Assembly: GCF_022829635.1 (NCBI RefSeq)
Contig: NZ_JAKSYO010000172.1
Coordinates: forward strand, 1 to 64,000
DNA: 64,000 bases
Source of the DNA: Methylobacterium sp. E-066
GTDB taxonomy: Bacteria; Pseudomonadota; Alphaproteobacteria; Rhizobiales; Beijerinckiaceae
Reading direction: 5' to 3'
In this document: positions 17,600 through 26,231 of the stretch, one piece after another
How positions within the stretch are numbered: position 1 is the first letter of the stretch
How the letters are laid out: the number at the start of each line of letters is the position of its first letter
Notes under the pieces: model-generated
Database searches by the model: none
The model's input: only the letters and a program-made list of their open reading frames with translations
What the model was told of the DNA's origin: nothing
Position numbers and translations under genes: made by a program

Positions 17600-18523
17600 A
17601 TGTTGAACCGCCCCCTGCGCATCGGCACCCGCGGCAGCCCGATGGCGCTCGCACAGACCGGGATGGTGCGCGACAAGATCGTGGCGGCCAATCCGGGGCT
17701 CGAGACCGAGCTGGTGGTGGTCACCACGGTGGCCGACAAGATCCTGGATCGCCCGCTCTCGGAGATCGGCGGCAAGGGCCTGTTCACCAAGGAACTCGAG
17801 CAGGCGCTGTTCGCCGACGAGGTCGATGTGGCGGTCCATTCCATGAAGGACGTGGAGACCTGGCTGCCGGACGGCCTGGTGATCGCCTGCATCCTGGAGC
17901 GCGACGACCCACGCGACGCGTTCCTGTCGCCGCATGCGGACGGGCTGGCGGGCCTTCCGCACGGTGCACGGGTCGGCACCTCGTCGCTGCGGCGGGGCGC
18001 GCAGGTGCTGATGACCCGGCCCGACCTGAAGGTCGTGCCCCTGCGCGGCAACGCCAACACCCGGATGCGCAAGCTCGAATCCGGCGAATGCGACGCCACC
18101 CTGCTGGCGCTCGCCGGCCTGCAGCGCCTCGGCCTGCAGGATATGGCCCGCAGCATCCTGTCGGTGGACGAGATGCTGCCCGCGGTGGCCCAGGGGGCGC
18201 TCGGGATCGAGTGCCGGGCCGATGATGGCGCAGTCCGTGACCTGCTCGCGCCGATCGCCTGCGCCCGCACCACGACGGCGATCGCGGCCGAACGCGCGCT
18301 GCTGGCCGAGCTCGACGGCTCCTGCCGGACGCCGATCGCCGCTCTTGCGCAGATCGACGGCGATAGCCTCACCCTCGATGGTCTGCTGTTCCTGCCCGAC
18401 GGCAGCCGGCACTGGTCGGTCTCTCGGCAAGGCCCCGTGACGGAGGCCGAGCGCATCGGCCGCGAGGCCGGCGCCGTGCTGAAGGAGGCGGCGGGGGAGA
18501 CCTACGCGCGCCACCTGCAATAG
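17600..18523 (+). CDS. hemC: hydroxymethylbilane synthase (porphobilinogen deaminase)
   Basis: A 307-residue cytosolic enzyme that joins four porphobilinogens into hydroxymethylbilane in tetrapyrrole (haem, bacteriochlorophyll, cobalamin) synthesis. The N-terminal RIGTRGSPMALAQ, 'VAVHSMKDV' and the 'LRGNANTRM' loop are diagnostic. The cysteine that carries the dipyrromethane cofactor is in GSCRTP at residue 242. Length and motifs are normal, so the enzyme should be functional. It diverges from the metallophosphoesterase gene and reads toward crtB. Confidence 0.95.
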   Translation: MLNRPLRIGTRGSPMALAQTGMVRDKIVAANPGLETELVVVTTVADKILDRPLSEIGGKGLFTKELEQALFADEVDVAVHSMKDVETWLPDGLVIACILERDDPRDAFLSPHADGLAGLPHGARVGTSSLRRGAQVLMTRPDLKVVPLRGNANTRMRKLESGECDATLLALAGLQRLGLQDMARSILSVDEMLPAVAQGALGIECRADDGAVRDLLAPIACARTTTAIAAERALLAELDGSCRTPIAALAQIDGDSLTLDGLLFLPDGSRHWSVSRQGPVTEAERIGREAGAVLKEAAGETYARHLQ

Positions 18524-18559
18524 GCGGCGCGCCCCCTTGAGGGTTTGCCGGGGCCAACC

Positions 18560-18653
18560 CCGTCATTGCGAGCGCAGCGAAGCAACCCAGGGCAGCGCGC
18601 GACCTTAGACCTTGGCGTATCCCTGGGTCGCTTCGCTGCGCTCGCGATGACGG
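18560..18653. repeat. palindromic repeat, 'CATTGCGAGCGCAGCGAAG' family, copy 1
   Basis: Inverted arms at 18561-18592 and 18621-18653 (GCGAGCGCAGCGAAGCAACCC and its complement) are separated by 28 bases. A second copy is at 30638-30729. This is an intergenic hairpin of the kind scattered through Hyphomicrobiales genomes. It could double as a terminator for hemC, though there is no T-run. Confidence 0.85.
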
Positions 18654-18684
18654 TTCAGGATAGACCGCTCGACCAGAAGCAAAA

Positions 18685-18828
18685 TCACTCCCGCTCGTCA
18701 CCCCGTGCACAATCCCGGCGGATGCTGCGGCGGACGGCGATGAGCTGCCAGAGGCCGAGCCCGAAGGCGAGCGCGAAGACCAGCCCGATATCGAAGGCCG
18801 CGAACAGGCTGTCGCTCGCGGGTGGGCC
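18685..18828 (-). CDS. 47-residue transmembrane reading frame directly behind crtB, no normal start
   Basis: Immediately after the crtB TGA (18829-18831) the same frame continues for 47 codons to a TGA at 18685-18687. It encodes a hydrophobic helix (FDIGLVFALAFGLGLWQLIAV) followed by a basic tail (RRSIRRD), a credible single-pass inner-membrane protein. No ATG, GTG or TTG lies in the frame. It may be expressed by read-through of the crtB stop, from a non-standard start, or it may be a small gene whose start was displaced by a short insertion (GGCCCACCCGCGA would sit between a GTGA and GCGACAGC). Coding status is uncertain. Confidence 0.3.
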   Translation of the reverse strand, partial: GPPASDSLFAAFDIGLVFALAFGLGLWQLIAVRRSIRRDCARGDERE

Positions 18829-19899
18829 TCACGACGGCGCGGAGGGGCCGAAGGCCTCGCGCTCGCGCATCCGCTCGATCAGTTCCAGCACGTGCACGAC
18901 CCGGCCGCCCACGTCCCACCAGGGGCGCAACACGGAAAGCCGTCGGTCGGGCAAGGGCGGGTGACGCATCACCGCGTCGATCAGGAACGCAACCTCCGGC
19001 AGGGCCGGCGACGCGAGGCCGGGAACCGCCGGACTGGCGCGCAGGGCACGGGCGATCAGGGCCAGCTTGCGTCCGGTCCCGACCCGGGCGCGGCTGCCGA
19101 CGGAATCGTATCCCTGCGCCGCCACGACCCGGCCGATCTCGGCATAGATCAGGGCCGCGGCCCGGATCGCCGGCTGGCAGGGAGCCGGCAGGGCCGCGAT
19201 CCCGGCCTCGGCCCGCCGGTACAACCTATCGGCCTCGGCGAGCAGCCTGGCAACAACGCCGGCCAACGCCGAGCTCGGCCGCGGATCGGCGAGGAACGCC
19301 TCCGGGTCGAGCCCGGCGGCGACCATCCAGTCGAGCGGCAGGTAGAGCCGGCCCATCCTCGCATCCTCACCGACATCGCGGGCGATGTTGGTGAGCTGCA
19401 TGGCCGCGCCGAGATCGCAGGCGCGGGCGAGCGCGTCGGGGGAGCGCGCGCCCATGATCAGCGCCATCATGGCCCCGACCGAGCCCGCCACGCGGGCCGC
19501 GTAGGCGTGCAGCGCGGCCATATCGGCGTAAAGCCGTCCCTCCGCGTCCCAGCAAAAACCCTCGATCAGGGCGTAGGGCAGCGCTTCGGGGATCGCGTAG
19601 GTGCCGACGATCTCCGAGAAGGCCCGGTCTGCGGGCGCGTCGGCGGGGGTGCCGGCATAGGCCAGCGCCACTCGGGTGCCGAGGCGGGCCACAGCGTCGC
19701 GCCGGTCGGACGGGTTCTCGGCCTCGTCGACCAGATCGTCCGATAGGCGGCAGAAGGCGTAGAGCCCGTAGGCGGCCTCGCGCACCTCCCCGGGCAACAG
19801 CCGTCCGGCGGCGAAAAAGCTCTTCGAGCCGGCGCGGATCGCCACCCGGCAGGCGGTGCGGTCGGCAGCCGCGGCGAATTCAGGCGGAAACACGGGCAT
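18829..19899 (-). CDS. crtB: phytoene/squalene synthase family protein
   Basis: A 356-residue head-to-head prenyl synthase. The first Asp-rich motif DDLVDE is at residues 54-59 and the second, NIARDVGED, at 171-179; both bind the Mg-diphosphate of the substrate. It makes phytoene from two GGPP, or dehydrosqualene from two FPP in C30 pathways. Sequence by eye does not separate these. It overlaps the 3' end of crtI by 20 bases and is transcribed with it. Confidence 0.9.
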   Translation of the reverse strand: MPVFPPEFAAAADRTACRVAIRAGSKSFFAAGRLLPGEVREAAYGLYAFCRLSDDLVDEAENPSDRRDAVARLGTRVALAYAGTPADAPADRAFSEIVGTYAIPEALPYALIEGFCWDAEGRLYADMAALHAYAARVAGSVGAMMALIMGARSPDALARACDLGAAMQLTNIARDVGEDARMGRLYLPLDWMVAAGLDPEAFLADPRPSSALAGVVARLLAEADRLYRRAEAGIAALPAPCQPAIRAAALIYAEIGRVVAAQGYDSVGSRARVGTGRKLALIARALRASPAVPGLASPALPEVAFLIDAVMRHPPLPDRRLSVLRPWWDVGGRVVHVLELIERMREREAFGPSAPS

Positions 19900-21403
19900 C
19901 CGGAACCACCAGATCGAGGATACGGGCGGAGGAGAGCACGCCGGGCAATCCGGCTCCGGGATGCGTGCCGGCTCCCACCAGGTACAGGTTGCGCACGTCG
20001 CTCGACCGGTTGTGCGGCCGGAACCACGCGGATTGGGTCAGGACCGGTTCGAGGCCGAAGCCCGATCCCCGGTAGCTCTGGAAGTCGTCCTGGAATTCCT
20101 GGGGCGTCGTCACCTTCGAGGTGACGATGGCCTCCGACAGACCCGGCAGCACGCTCGATTCGAGCATCGCGGCGATCCGGCGTCGATACGGCTCGGCGAG
20201 TTCGCGCCAATCCTGGCCGCCAGCCAGGTTCGGCACCGGCGCCAGCACGTAGAAGGCGTCGCAGCCCGGCGGCGCGAGGCTCGGATCCGTGGCCGTCGGC
20301 CGGTGCAGGTAGAGGCTCGCATCCTCGGCCAGCACCTTCTTGTCGAAGATGTCGGCCAGCAGCCCGCGATAGCGCGGCCCAAGCAGGATCATGTGGTGGG
20401 CGACATCCGGGTAGCGGCGCTTCGTACCGAAATACCAGACGAACAGCCCCATCGAGGAGCGTGCACGCTTCAGCCGCCCGGGGCTCCAGCGCCGGGGTTT
20501 CGGCAGCAGCCGCGCATGCGTCACCGCCGAATCGGCGTTCGAGACCACGAGATCGGCCGCGATCGTCTCGCCGCTCGCCAGCTCGACGCCGGTGGCGGTC
20601 CCGTTCTCGACGCGGATGCGGGCGACATCGACGCCGAGCCGCACCCGCCCGTTCTGGCTGCGGATCAGCCGCACCAGTCCCTCGACCAGCTTGCCCGTGC
20701 CGCCCATGGCGAAATGGACGCCCCAGCGCCGCTCGAGATCGGCGATCAGGCAGTAGATCGCGCTCGCCCGGAACGGGTTGCCGCCGATCAGCAGCGGGTG
20801 GAAGCTGAACACGGTGCGCAGCCGCTCGTCGCGGATGAAGCGCGCCACCACGGAATGGACCGAGCGGTGGCCGGATAGGCGCAGCAGGTCCGGGGCGATC
20901 TTCAACATCGAACCGACGCTGCCGAACGGGACATGGCCGAGCTGCTCGAAGCCGATCCGGCAGACGGCGCGGCTGTGCGCCATGAAGCGGTCATAGCCGG
21001 CGACATCGTCGGGAGCGAACCGCGCCACCTCGGCGCGCATCCGCTCAGGATCGCCGCTGTACTCGAAGGTTTCGCCATCGGCGAAGCGGATCCGGTAGAA
21101 CGGATCGATCGGCACCAGGGCGACATCGTCGGAGAGCCGGCGGCCGGCGAGCTGCCACAGCTCCTCGAACAGCTGCGGCGCCGTGACGATGGTCGGCCCG
21201 GCATCGAAGGTGAAGCCGTCCTGCCGATGGACCCGGGCGCGACCGCCCGCCTGCTCCAGCCGCTCCAGCACGGTGACCCGGTAGCCCCGCGCCCCGAGCC
21301 GGATCGCGGCGGCCAAGCCGCCGAAGCCCGAGCCGACGACGACCGCGTGCGGTCGTCGATCCGTCTTCTGCCGTTCCGCCGGTTCGACCGCGAGTGTCAA
21401 CAT
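19880..21403 (-). CDS. crtI: phytoene desaturase family FAD enzyme
   Basis: A 507-residue FAD-dependent carotenoid desaturase. The N-terminal dinucleotide-binding motif VVVGSGFGGLAAAIRLGARG (residues 21-40) and the C-terminal 'LYLVGAGTHPGAGLPGVL' signature define the CrtI family. It introduces double bonds into phytoene or a C30 equivalent. It is the first gene of a crtI-crtB operon. The ATG at 21403 lies inside a TGT-N12-ACA palindrome, a CrtJ/PpsR-type operator, so light or oxygen control is likely. Confidence 0.92.
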   Translation of the reverse strand: MLTLAVEPAERQKTDRRPHAVVVGSGFGGLAAAIRLGARGYRVTVLERLEQAGGRARVHRQDGFTFDAGPTIVTAPQLFEELWQLAGRRLSDDVALVPIDPFYRIRFADGETFEYSGDPERMRAEVARFAPDDVAGYDRFMAHSRAVCRIGFEQLGHVPFGSVGSMLKIAPDLLRLSGHRSVHSVVARFIRDERLRTVFSFHPLLIGGNPFRASAIYCLIADLERRWGVHFAMGGTGKLVEGLVRLIRSQNGRVRLGVDVARIRVENGTATGVELASGETIAADLVVSNADSAVTHARLLPKPRRWSPGRLKRARSSMGLFVWYFGTKRRYPDVAHHMILLGPRYRGLLADIFDKKVLAEDASLYLHRPTATDPSLAPPGCDAFYVLAPVPNLAGGQDWRELAEPYRRRIAAMLESSVLPGLSEAIVTSKVTTPQEFQDDFQSYRGSGFGLEPVLTQSAWFRPHNRSSDVRNLYLVGAGTHPGAGLPGVLSSARILDLVVPDARVSA

Positions 21404-21414
21404 AACTTGACACT
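21393..21414 (-). promoter_or_regulatory. CrtJ/PpsR-type operator (TGT-N12-ACA) spanning the crtI start
   Basis: The sequence is a perfect inverted repeat with 8-bp arms, AGTGTCAA and TTGACACT, separated by six bases, and it contains TGT-N12-ACA at 21395-21412. That is the published recognition pattern of the photosynthesis repressors CrtJ and PpsR. It covers the crtI ATG (complement of 21401-21403). A weak promoter (TTGCGT, 16 bases, CATAGT) can be drawn just upstream on the minus strand. Confidence 0.65.
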
Positions 21415-21479
21415 ATGCCGGGGATTTTTTCATACGCAAGGCCGAAACGCGGGTCCGGCCTCGCTGACGCAGGTTGCCC

Positions 21480-22979
21480 TCAGAACTCGCCGGCCAAGCC
21501 GGCGCGGACGCCGAGGTTGCTGTCGCCGGCGTAAGCGACGCCGGCCGTGATGGCGATCGGGACGCAGCAGGTCGGCAGCCGATGCGCCACGGCGACGCCG
21601 CCGGCCCACTCACCGCGATAGGTCGCGCCGTTGGTCGCCCAGGTGGTCTTGCCGGGGGCCGAGGGCATCGGCGCCGTGGCCATCGCGATCGCCATGGCGA
21701 CACCCTGGCGGGCTTCCTTGCGGGTCTGGACGGCGTAGCGCTGCATCGTGTCGGTCTTGGCCTCCAGGTTGTTGACCTGGGATTGGACCGAATCGATCCG
21801 GTTGCCGAGGCCCGCGATGGTCGAGGGGCCGTAGGCCGAGGCGGCGAGGTTGCCGGCGGCGTCGGTGGTCACGAAGTTCGTCGCGCCGCTCTGGGCCGCA
21901 GCGCTCGCCTGGGAGGCGATGCCGGCCAGGGTGTAGGTGTTGGCGGCGTTGCCGATCGCCACTTGGTTGGCCTGGGTCGTCTTGACGTTGGCACCGATCG
22001 CGATGGTGTTCGCCTGGTTGGCGGCGGCGCCGTTGCCGAGCGCCACGCTGTTGTTGCCGGCCGCCGAGGCCGCCGCACCGATCGCCGTGGATCCCGTCCC
22101 GGTGGCCCCGGCGACGAAGCCGAGCGCCGTGCTGCCGGCTCCCGACGCCGCCGAGGCGGTGCCTACCGCCGTGCCGCCGAGCCCCTGCGCGCTCGCCGCA
22201 TAGCCGATGGCGACGCTGCCGGTATTGGCCGCGGCGGCGCCGGTGCCGACCGCCGTCGAGGCGCTGCCGGACGCACTCGATCCGTAGCCGACCGCGAGGG
22301 CATCGCCGCCGGTGGCGATCGGGCCCGCCTGACCGCTGGTGTTGTTGGCGGCGATTCCGGTGGCGCTGGAGAGCTGAGAGAGCCGCAGATCGGCGATGAC
22401 GGTCTGGCCCTGGGACTGGGTGACGTTGCCGGTGATGATGTAGAGGCCCTGGCCCGTGCCGCCGCCGCCCGTACCGCCACCAGTTCCGCCGCCGCCCGTG
22501 CCGCCGCCGCCGGTGCCTCCGCCGCCACCGCCCCCGGCCGTTCCGCCCGCGGTGCCGATGACCAGCCCGGTCCCGAGCAGGCCGTCACCCGGCCCGGTGG
22601 TCCCGATGAGAATTCCGGTCCCGAGCACGCCGCCGCTGGTGGTGCCGACATTCAGGCCGGTGCCGAGGAGGCCCGTGCCGGGGTTCGTGGTGCCGGCGGT
22701 CACGCCGGTCCCCAGCAGGCCGCCGCTGGTCGTGCCGACATTCAGGCCGGTGCCCAAGAGGCCGTTGCCGGGGCTTGAGGTGCCGACGGTGAGACCGGTT
22801 CCCAAAATACCGCCGGAGGTTGTATCGAGGGTTCCACGCAGAAGTTGCGCCTGCGCCGGCGCGACGACCGGGATCGCGAGCAGCGTACCGGCCAAGAGCG
22901 GCGCGATCCGGCCAACCGACCGGCGCAGGACGGCATGCGATGTCCGCGGCAACGCCGGGACGTCGGTCGAGTTACGCAT
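21480..22979 (-). CDS. trimeric autotransporter adhesin (YadA-like)
   Basis: A 499-residue surface protein. It has a signal peptide ending near VAPAQAQ, then a repeat zone of (L)LGTGLNVGTTSGG-type units, a poly-Gly/Thr linker, and a head with the typical SxAxG repeats ('STAVGTGAAAANTGSVAIGYAAS', 'NSVALGNGA'). A short coiled-coil neck (SVQSQVNNLEAKTDTMQ) precedes the C-terminal beta-barrel anchor of about 80 residues ending in Phe. The start at 22979 has a GGAG six bases upstream; an ATG at 22991 is the alternative. It should mediate attachment to surfaces, perhaps plant tissue. Confidence 0.85.
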   Translation of the reverse strand: MRNSTDVPALPRTSHAVLRRSVGRIAPLLAGTLLAIPVVAPAQAQLLRGTLDTTSGGILGTGLTVGTSSPGNGLLGTGLNVGTTSGGLLGTGVTAGTTNPGTGLLGTGLNVGTTSGGVLGTGILIGTTGPGDGLLGTGLVIGTAGGTAGGGGGGGTGGGGTGGGGTGGGTGGGGTGQGLYIITGNVTQSQGQTVIADLRLSQLSSATGIAANNTSGQAGPIATGGDALAVGYGSSASGSASTAVGTGAAAANTGSVAIGYAASAQGLGGTAVGTASAASGAGSTALGFVAGATGTGSTAIGAAASAAGNNSVALGNGAAANQANTIAIGANVKTTQANQVAIGNAANTYTLAGIASQASAAAQSGATNFVTTDAAGNLAASAYGPSTIAGLGNRIDSVQSQVNNLEAKTDTMQRYAVQTRKEARQGVAMAIAMATAPMPSAPGKTTWATNGATYRGEWAGGVAVAHRLPTCCVPIAITAGVAYAGDSNLGVRAGLAGEF

Positions 22980-23252
22980 CTGGGACTCCATTGCTGCGCG
23001 GCCCTGCAGATCCCGGCCCGGTCCTGAAGTCCGGAGGGCGCTAGGCGGGTACAGACACACCTTCTGGTAGAATGCTTAACACCAACTTTCGGTTGTATTG
23101 GTAATCGTCACTTCGCGTCTGACGCAGTATCACCCGCAGCGGGACGGCGGAGGTTCCATTCGCCTCAGAAAACGCGCCTTTTCCCAGCGATATCCGCGCG
23201 AACCGGGGGTATAGGGGCCACGCGAGCGCTGGCCGCAGGGAATGGACGCGTG

Positions 23253-24224
23253 ATGGACGGGCGGGACAGGACCATCTTCGTTGCGGGCCACCGGGGCATG
23301 GTGGGATCGGCGATCGTGCGCCGGCTGCGGGAGCTCGGCTACGGGCGGATCCTCACGGCGGACCGGCAGGCCCTCGACCTGCTCGACCAAGCCGCAGTCC
23401 GGGCCTTCTTCGCGGCGAACCGGATCGACATGGTCTATCTGGCCGCCGCCAAGGTCGGCGGCATCCACGCCAACAATGCCTACCCGGCCGAGTTCATCCA
23501 CGAGAACCTGCTGATCCAGTCGAACCTCATCCACGCCGCGCACGTGGCGGATGTCGACCGGCTGCTGTTCCTCGGCTCCTCGTGCATCTACCCGAAGCAC
23601 GCCGAGCAGCCGATGCGCGAGGACGCGCTGCTGACCGGGCTGCTGGAGCCGACCAACGAGCCCTACGCGATCGCCAAGATCGCCGGGATCAAGATGTGCG
23701 AGAGCTACAATCGCCAGTACGGGCGGCGCTACCGCAGCGTGATGCCGACCAACCTGTACGGCCCCAACGACAACTTCCACCCGCAGAACGCGCACGTCCT
23801 GCCGGCGCTGATGCGGCGCCTGCACGAGGCCAAGCAGGCGGGAAGCCCATCCGTCACGGTCTGGGGCACCGGCCGGGCGATGCGCGAGTTCCTGCACGTC
23901 GATGACATGGCCCGCGCCAGCGTGTTCGTGATGGAGCTCGACGACGCGGTCTATTCGGCCAACACCCGGCCGGACCTATCGCATATCAATGTCGGCACCG
24001 GCGAGGATTGCACGATCCGCGAGCTGGCCGAGGCGTTGGCCCGGGTGATCGGCTACGAGGGCCGGCTCGAATTCGACGCGACCAAGCCGGACGGCACGCC
24101 GCGCAAGCTGATGGACGTGTCGCGGCTGCGCGCCATGGGCTGGCAGCCGGAGATCGGCCTGGAGCACGGGCTGCGGCAGACCTATGGCTGGTTCCTCGAG
24201 AACCACGCCACGCTGCGCGGCTGA
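23253..24224 (+). CDS. fcl: GDP-L-fucose synthase
   Basis: A 323-residue short-chain-dehydrogenase-like epimerase/reductase that converts GDP-4-keto-6-deoxymannose to GDP-L-fucose with NADPH. The nucleotide-binding GHRGMVGSAI, the Ser of 'FLGSSCIYPK' and the YAIAK catalytic Tyr-Lys pair are all present, together with the family's 'FHPQNAHVLPALMRR' segment. It supplies activated fucose for exopolysaccharide or LPS. GDP-mannose dehydratase is not in this window. A GTG directly before the ATG is an alternative start. Confidence 0.93.
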   Translation: MDGRDRTIFVAGHRGMVGSAIVRRLRELGYGRILTADRQALDLLDQAAVRAFFAANRIDMVYLAAAKVGGIHANNAYPAEFIHENLLIQSNLIHAAHVADVDRLLFLGSSCIYPKHAEQPMREDALLTGLLEPTNEPYAIAKIAGIKMCESYNRQYGRRYRSVMPTNLYGPNDNFHPQNAHVLPALMRRLHEAKQAGSPSVTVWGTGRAMREFLHVDDMARASVFVMELDDAVYSANTRPDLSHINVGTGEDCTIRELAEALARVIGYEGRLEFDATKPDGTPRKLMDVSRLRAMGWQPEIGLEHGLRQTYGWFLENHATLRG

Positions 24225-24266
24225 TCACGTCCACCGCGCGACATCCGATCAGGCAGGAGAACCAGC

Positions 24267-25298
24267 ATGGCCCCGCGGGCCCCTGACGATGCCGAGCAGG
24301 CGCGACGGCGCAAGTTTTTGCGCGACTTCCACAATTTCGATTCGAATATCCGTTTTCCGGCGCCCTATACGCAATTCGCCGGCAAGCCGCTGACCCCAGC
24401 GGCGGAACAGGGCTGGCGCTACGACGCACTCGGCTACCGGAACGATGCCCATCCGGAGGCGCGCCCGGCGTCCGAGACGCTGCGCGTCTTCGTGGTCGGC
24501 GACAGCACGCTGGTCGACGGCCAAGTCTTTGCCGACACAATTCCGGGCCGCCTGGAGACCGGGTTGAAGCAGCGCCACGGCGCGGGCGCGCGGGTCTACA
24601 ATTTCGGCGCGACCTCGGCCTGCCTGAACCAGATGATCGCCTTGATCACGACCCGGCTGATGGACCTCCAGCCCGACGTGATCTTCGTGCTCGGCGGCGC
24701 CACCGATATCTTCCAGCCCTGGAGCTTCGATCCGCGCGCCGGCTATCCCTACAACCACTTCGCCCAGGAATGCCTGTACGACTACTTCTTCAACACGATG
24801 AAGACGAACGAAGAGGCCGAGGACCTGTCCTACGACAGCCTGCAGGCGCTGATCTTCAATCGGCTCGACAACCTTCGGGCGCTGACGAACTGGCAGTCGG
24901 ACATCTGGGAATGGGAGGTGGTGCGCCAGTTCGAGCTGGCGCTGAAGCGCCTGGCCCGCCTCTCCGGCGGCATCGGCGCGCCGGTGCGGTTCCTCCTGCA
25001 GCCGGCGATCGTGCGCAAGACCGAGCGGGTCGGCGACGAGCACAACGCCGCTTCCGGCGAGTTTTTGGGATATCTCGACCGGCAATACACCCGGATCGAG
25101 CAGGTTCTCGGCCGGCTCGAAGCGGATGGCCTGGCGCAGGGGCCGTTCACCACCCGGGACTTGAGCCGGATCTTCGAGGCCGACACGCGCTTCCTGTTCA
25201 CCGACATCGTCCACGTCACCTCGGAGGGCCGCCAGGTGATGGCCGACAGGCTGGCCGACGAGGTCGCGGAGATGCTCGGCCTTCCCGCGGAGGCGTAA
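24267..25298 (+). CDS. SGNH/GDSL-type hydrolase
   Basis: A 343-residue protein. The serine block is VVGDSTLVDG near residues 75-84, followed by a 'YNFGATSACLNQ' block (Gly/Asn) and, near the C-terminus, 'FTDIVHVTSEG' carrying the catalytic Asp-x-x-His. These are the SGNH esterase signatures. No signal peptide or membrane segment is seen, so it is likely cytosolic. It sits 42 bases behind the fucose synthase gene and 3 bases ahead of a second SGNH hydrolase, suggesting it edits acyl groups on a saccharide. Confidence 0.75.
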   Translation: MAPRAPDDAEQARRRKFLRDFHNFDSNIRFPAPYTQFAGKPLTPAAEQGWRYDALGYRNDAHPEARPASETLRVFVVGDSTLVDGQVFADTIPGRLETGLKQRHGAGARVYNFGATSACLNQMIALITTRLMDLQPDVIFVLGGATDIFQPWSFDPRAGYPYNHFAQECLYDYFFNTMKTNEEAEDLSYDSLQALIFNRLDNLRALTNWQSDIWEWEVVRQFELALKRLARLSGGIGAPVRFLLQPAIVRKTERVGDEHNAASGEFLGYLDRQYTRIEQVLGRLEADGLAQGPFTTRDLSRIFEADTRFLFTDIVHVTSEGRQVMADRLADEVAEMLGLPAEA

Positions 25299-25301
25299 GC
25301 C

Positions 25302-25985
25302 TTGGTCCGGCCGATCGTCTTCATCGGGGACTCGATCACCGAGGCCTGGGGCTTCCACCGGGCGGCGACCTTCGCGGCGCACGACCTGATCCCGCGGGGC
25401 GGGTCCGGCCAGACGGCGCGCTGGATCACCATGCGGTTCCGCCGCGACCTGGAGGAGACCGGCGCCCGGGGCGTCCATCTCCTATGCGGCGTCAACGACA
25501 TCGGGCGCAACGAGGGCTTCTTCGTCCCGGCCGACGACATCGCCCGGACGCTCGCCGGCATGCTCGACGAGGCCCGGGCGCTGGGCGTGACGGCCTGGAT
25601 CGGGTCGATCCTGCCGGCCGCCCGGATCCCCTGGAACCCCGAGGTCCCGGACGCCCCGGCGATGATCGCGGCGGTGAATGCGTGGCTGCGCGATCACGCG
25701 CACGAGCACGGCGCGATCTTCATCGACTACCATGCCGTTCTGGCGGACGAATCTGGGGCGCTGCGCCGGGCCTACACCACCGACGGGCTGCATCTCAGCC
25801 CGGCCGGGTACAAGGCGATCGAGCCGCTGATGCTGGCGGCGTTGGGGCGGGCGCCGGCGGGGGATGTGGTTCAGGCGTCCAGTGGTGCGACGGGGCGGAA
25901 GTTCGGCGGACGGTGGCGTGCGGTGCTTGTCGCCGCAGTTGCGATCGTGATTGCCGGCCTGGTCCTCATGTTGGTTCTGCGCTGA
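25302..25985 (+). CDS. SGNH/GDSL-type hydrolase with C-terminal membrane anchor
   Basis: A 227-residue esterase of the TesA-like SGNH group: FIGDSITEAWG (Ser), RGGSGQTA (Gly), LCGVNDIGRN (Asn) and TTDGLHLSPAGY (Asp-His). A C-terminal hydrophobic helix (VLVAAVAIVIAGLVLMLVL, the last 20 residues) would anchor it in the inner membrane. It starts at a TTG 3 bases after the preceding gene, so translation is probably coupled. Together with fcl and the first SGNH protein it forms a putative glycan-modification operon. Confidence 0.75.
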   Translation: MVRPIVFIGDSITEAWGFHRAATFAAHDLIPRGGSGQTARWITMRFRRDLEETGARGVHLLCGVNDIGRNEGFFVPADDIARTLAGMLDEARALGVTAWIGSILPAARIPWNPEVPDAPAMIAAVNAWLRDHAHEHGAIFIDYHAVLADESGALRRAYTTDGLHLSPAGYKAIEPLMLAALGRAPAGDVVQASSGATGRKFGGRWRAVLVAAVAIVIAGLVLMLVLR

Positions 25986-26046
25986 TGAGAAAGTTGGCTC
26001 GGCGATAAGCCCCGGAATTATCTCAAGGCATTGATATCCGACGCGT

Positions 26047-26157
26047 CCTCCCGGGGCCGCGAAGCGGAGCCCGGGATCCATAACCGCCGACAGGTCAAGG
26101 TCTTGCGCTGTCGGCGGCTCTGGATTCCGGGCTCGCCTGCGGCGCCCCGGAATGACA
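26047..26157. repeat. intergenic palindromic repeat
   Basis: Inverted arms (TCCCGGGGCCGCGAAGCGGAGCCC and GGGCTCGCCTGCGGCGCCCCGG), with an inner pair ACCGCCGACAG/CTGTCGGCGG around 26082-26117, form a long hairpin. It lies between two convergent genes, and no gene is seen in the 246-base gap. Confidence 0.75.
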
Positions 26158-26231
26158 AGGCGATCGAACCTGAGATCGTCACCTCGATTTCCCAGGCTCG
26201 AAAGACAGCCTCTCTGAAAGCCAGCCCTCAA

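Noticed and set aside
18560..18653. Intrinsic terminator for hemC
   Set aside because: The hairpin is long, repeated elsewhere and has no T-run; it is better described as a palindromic repeat.
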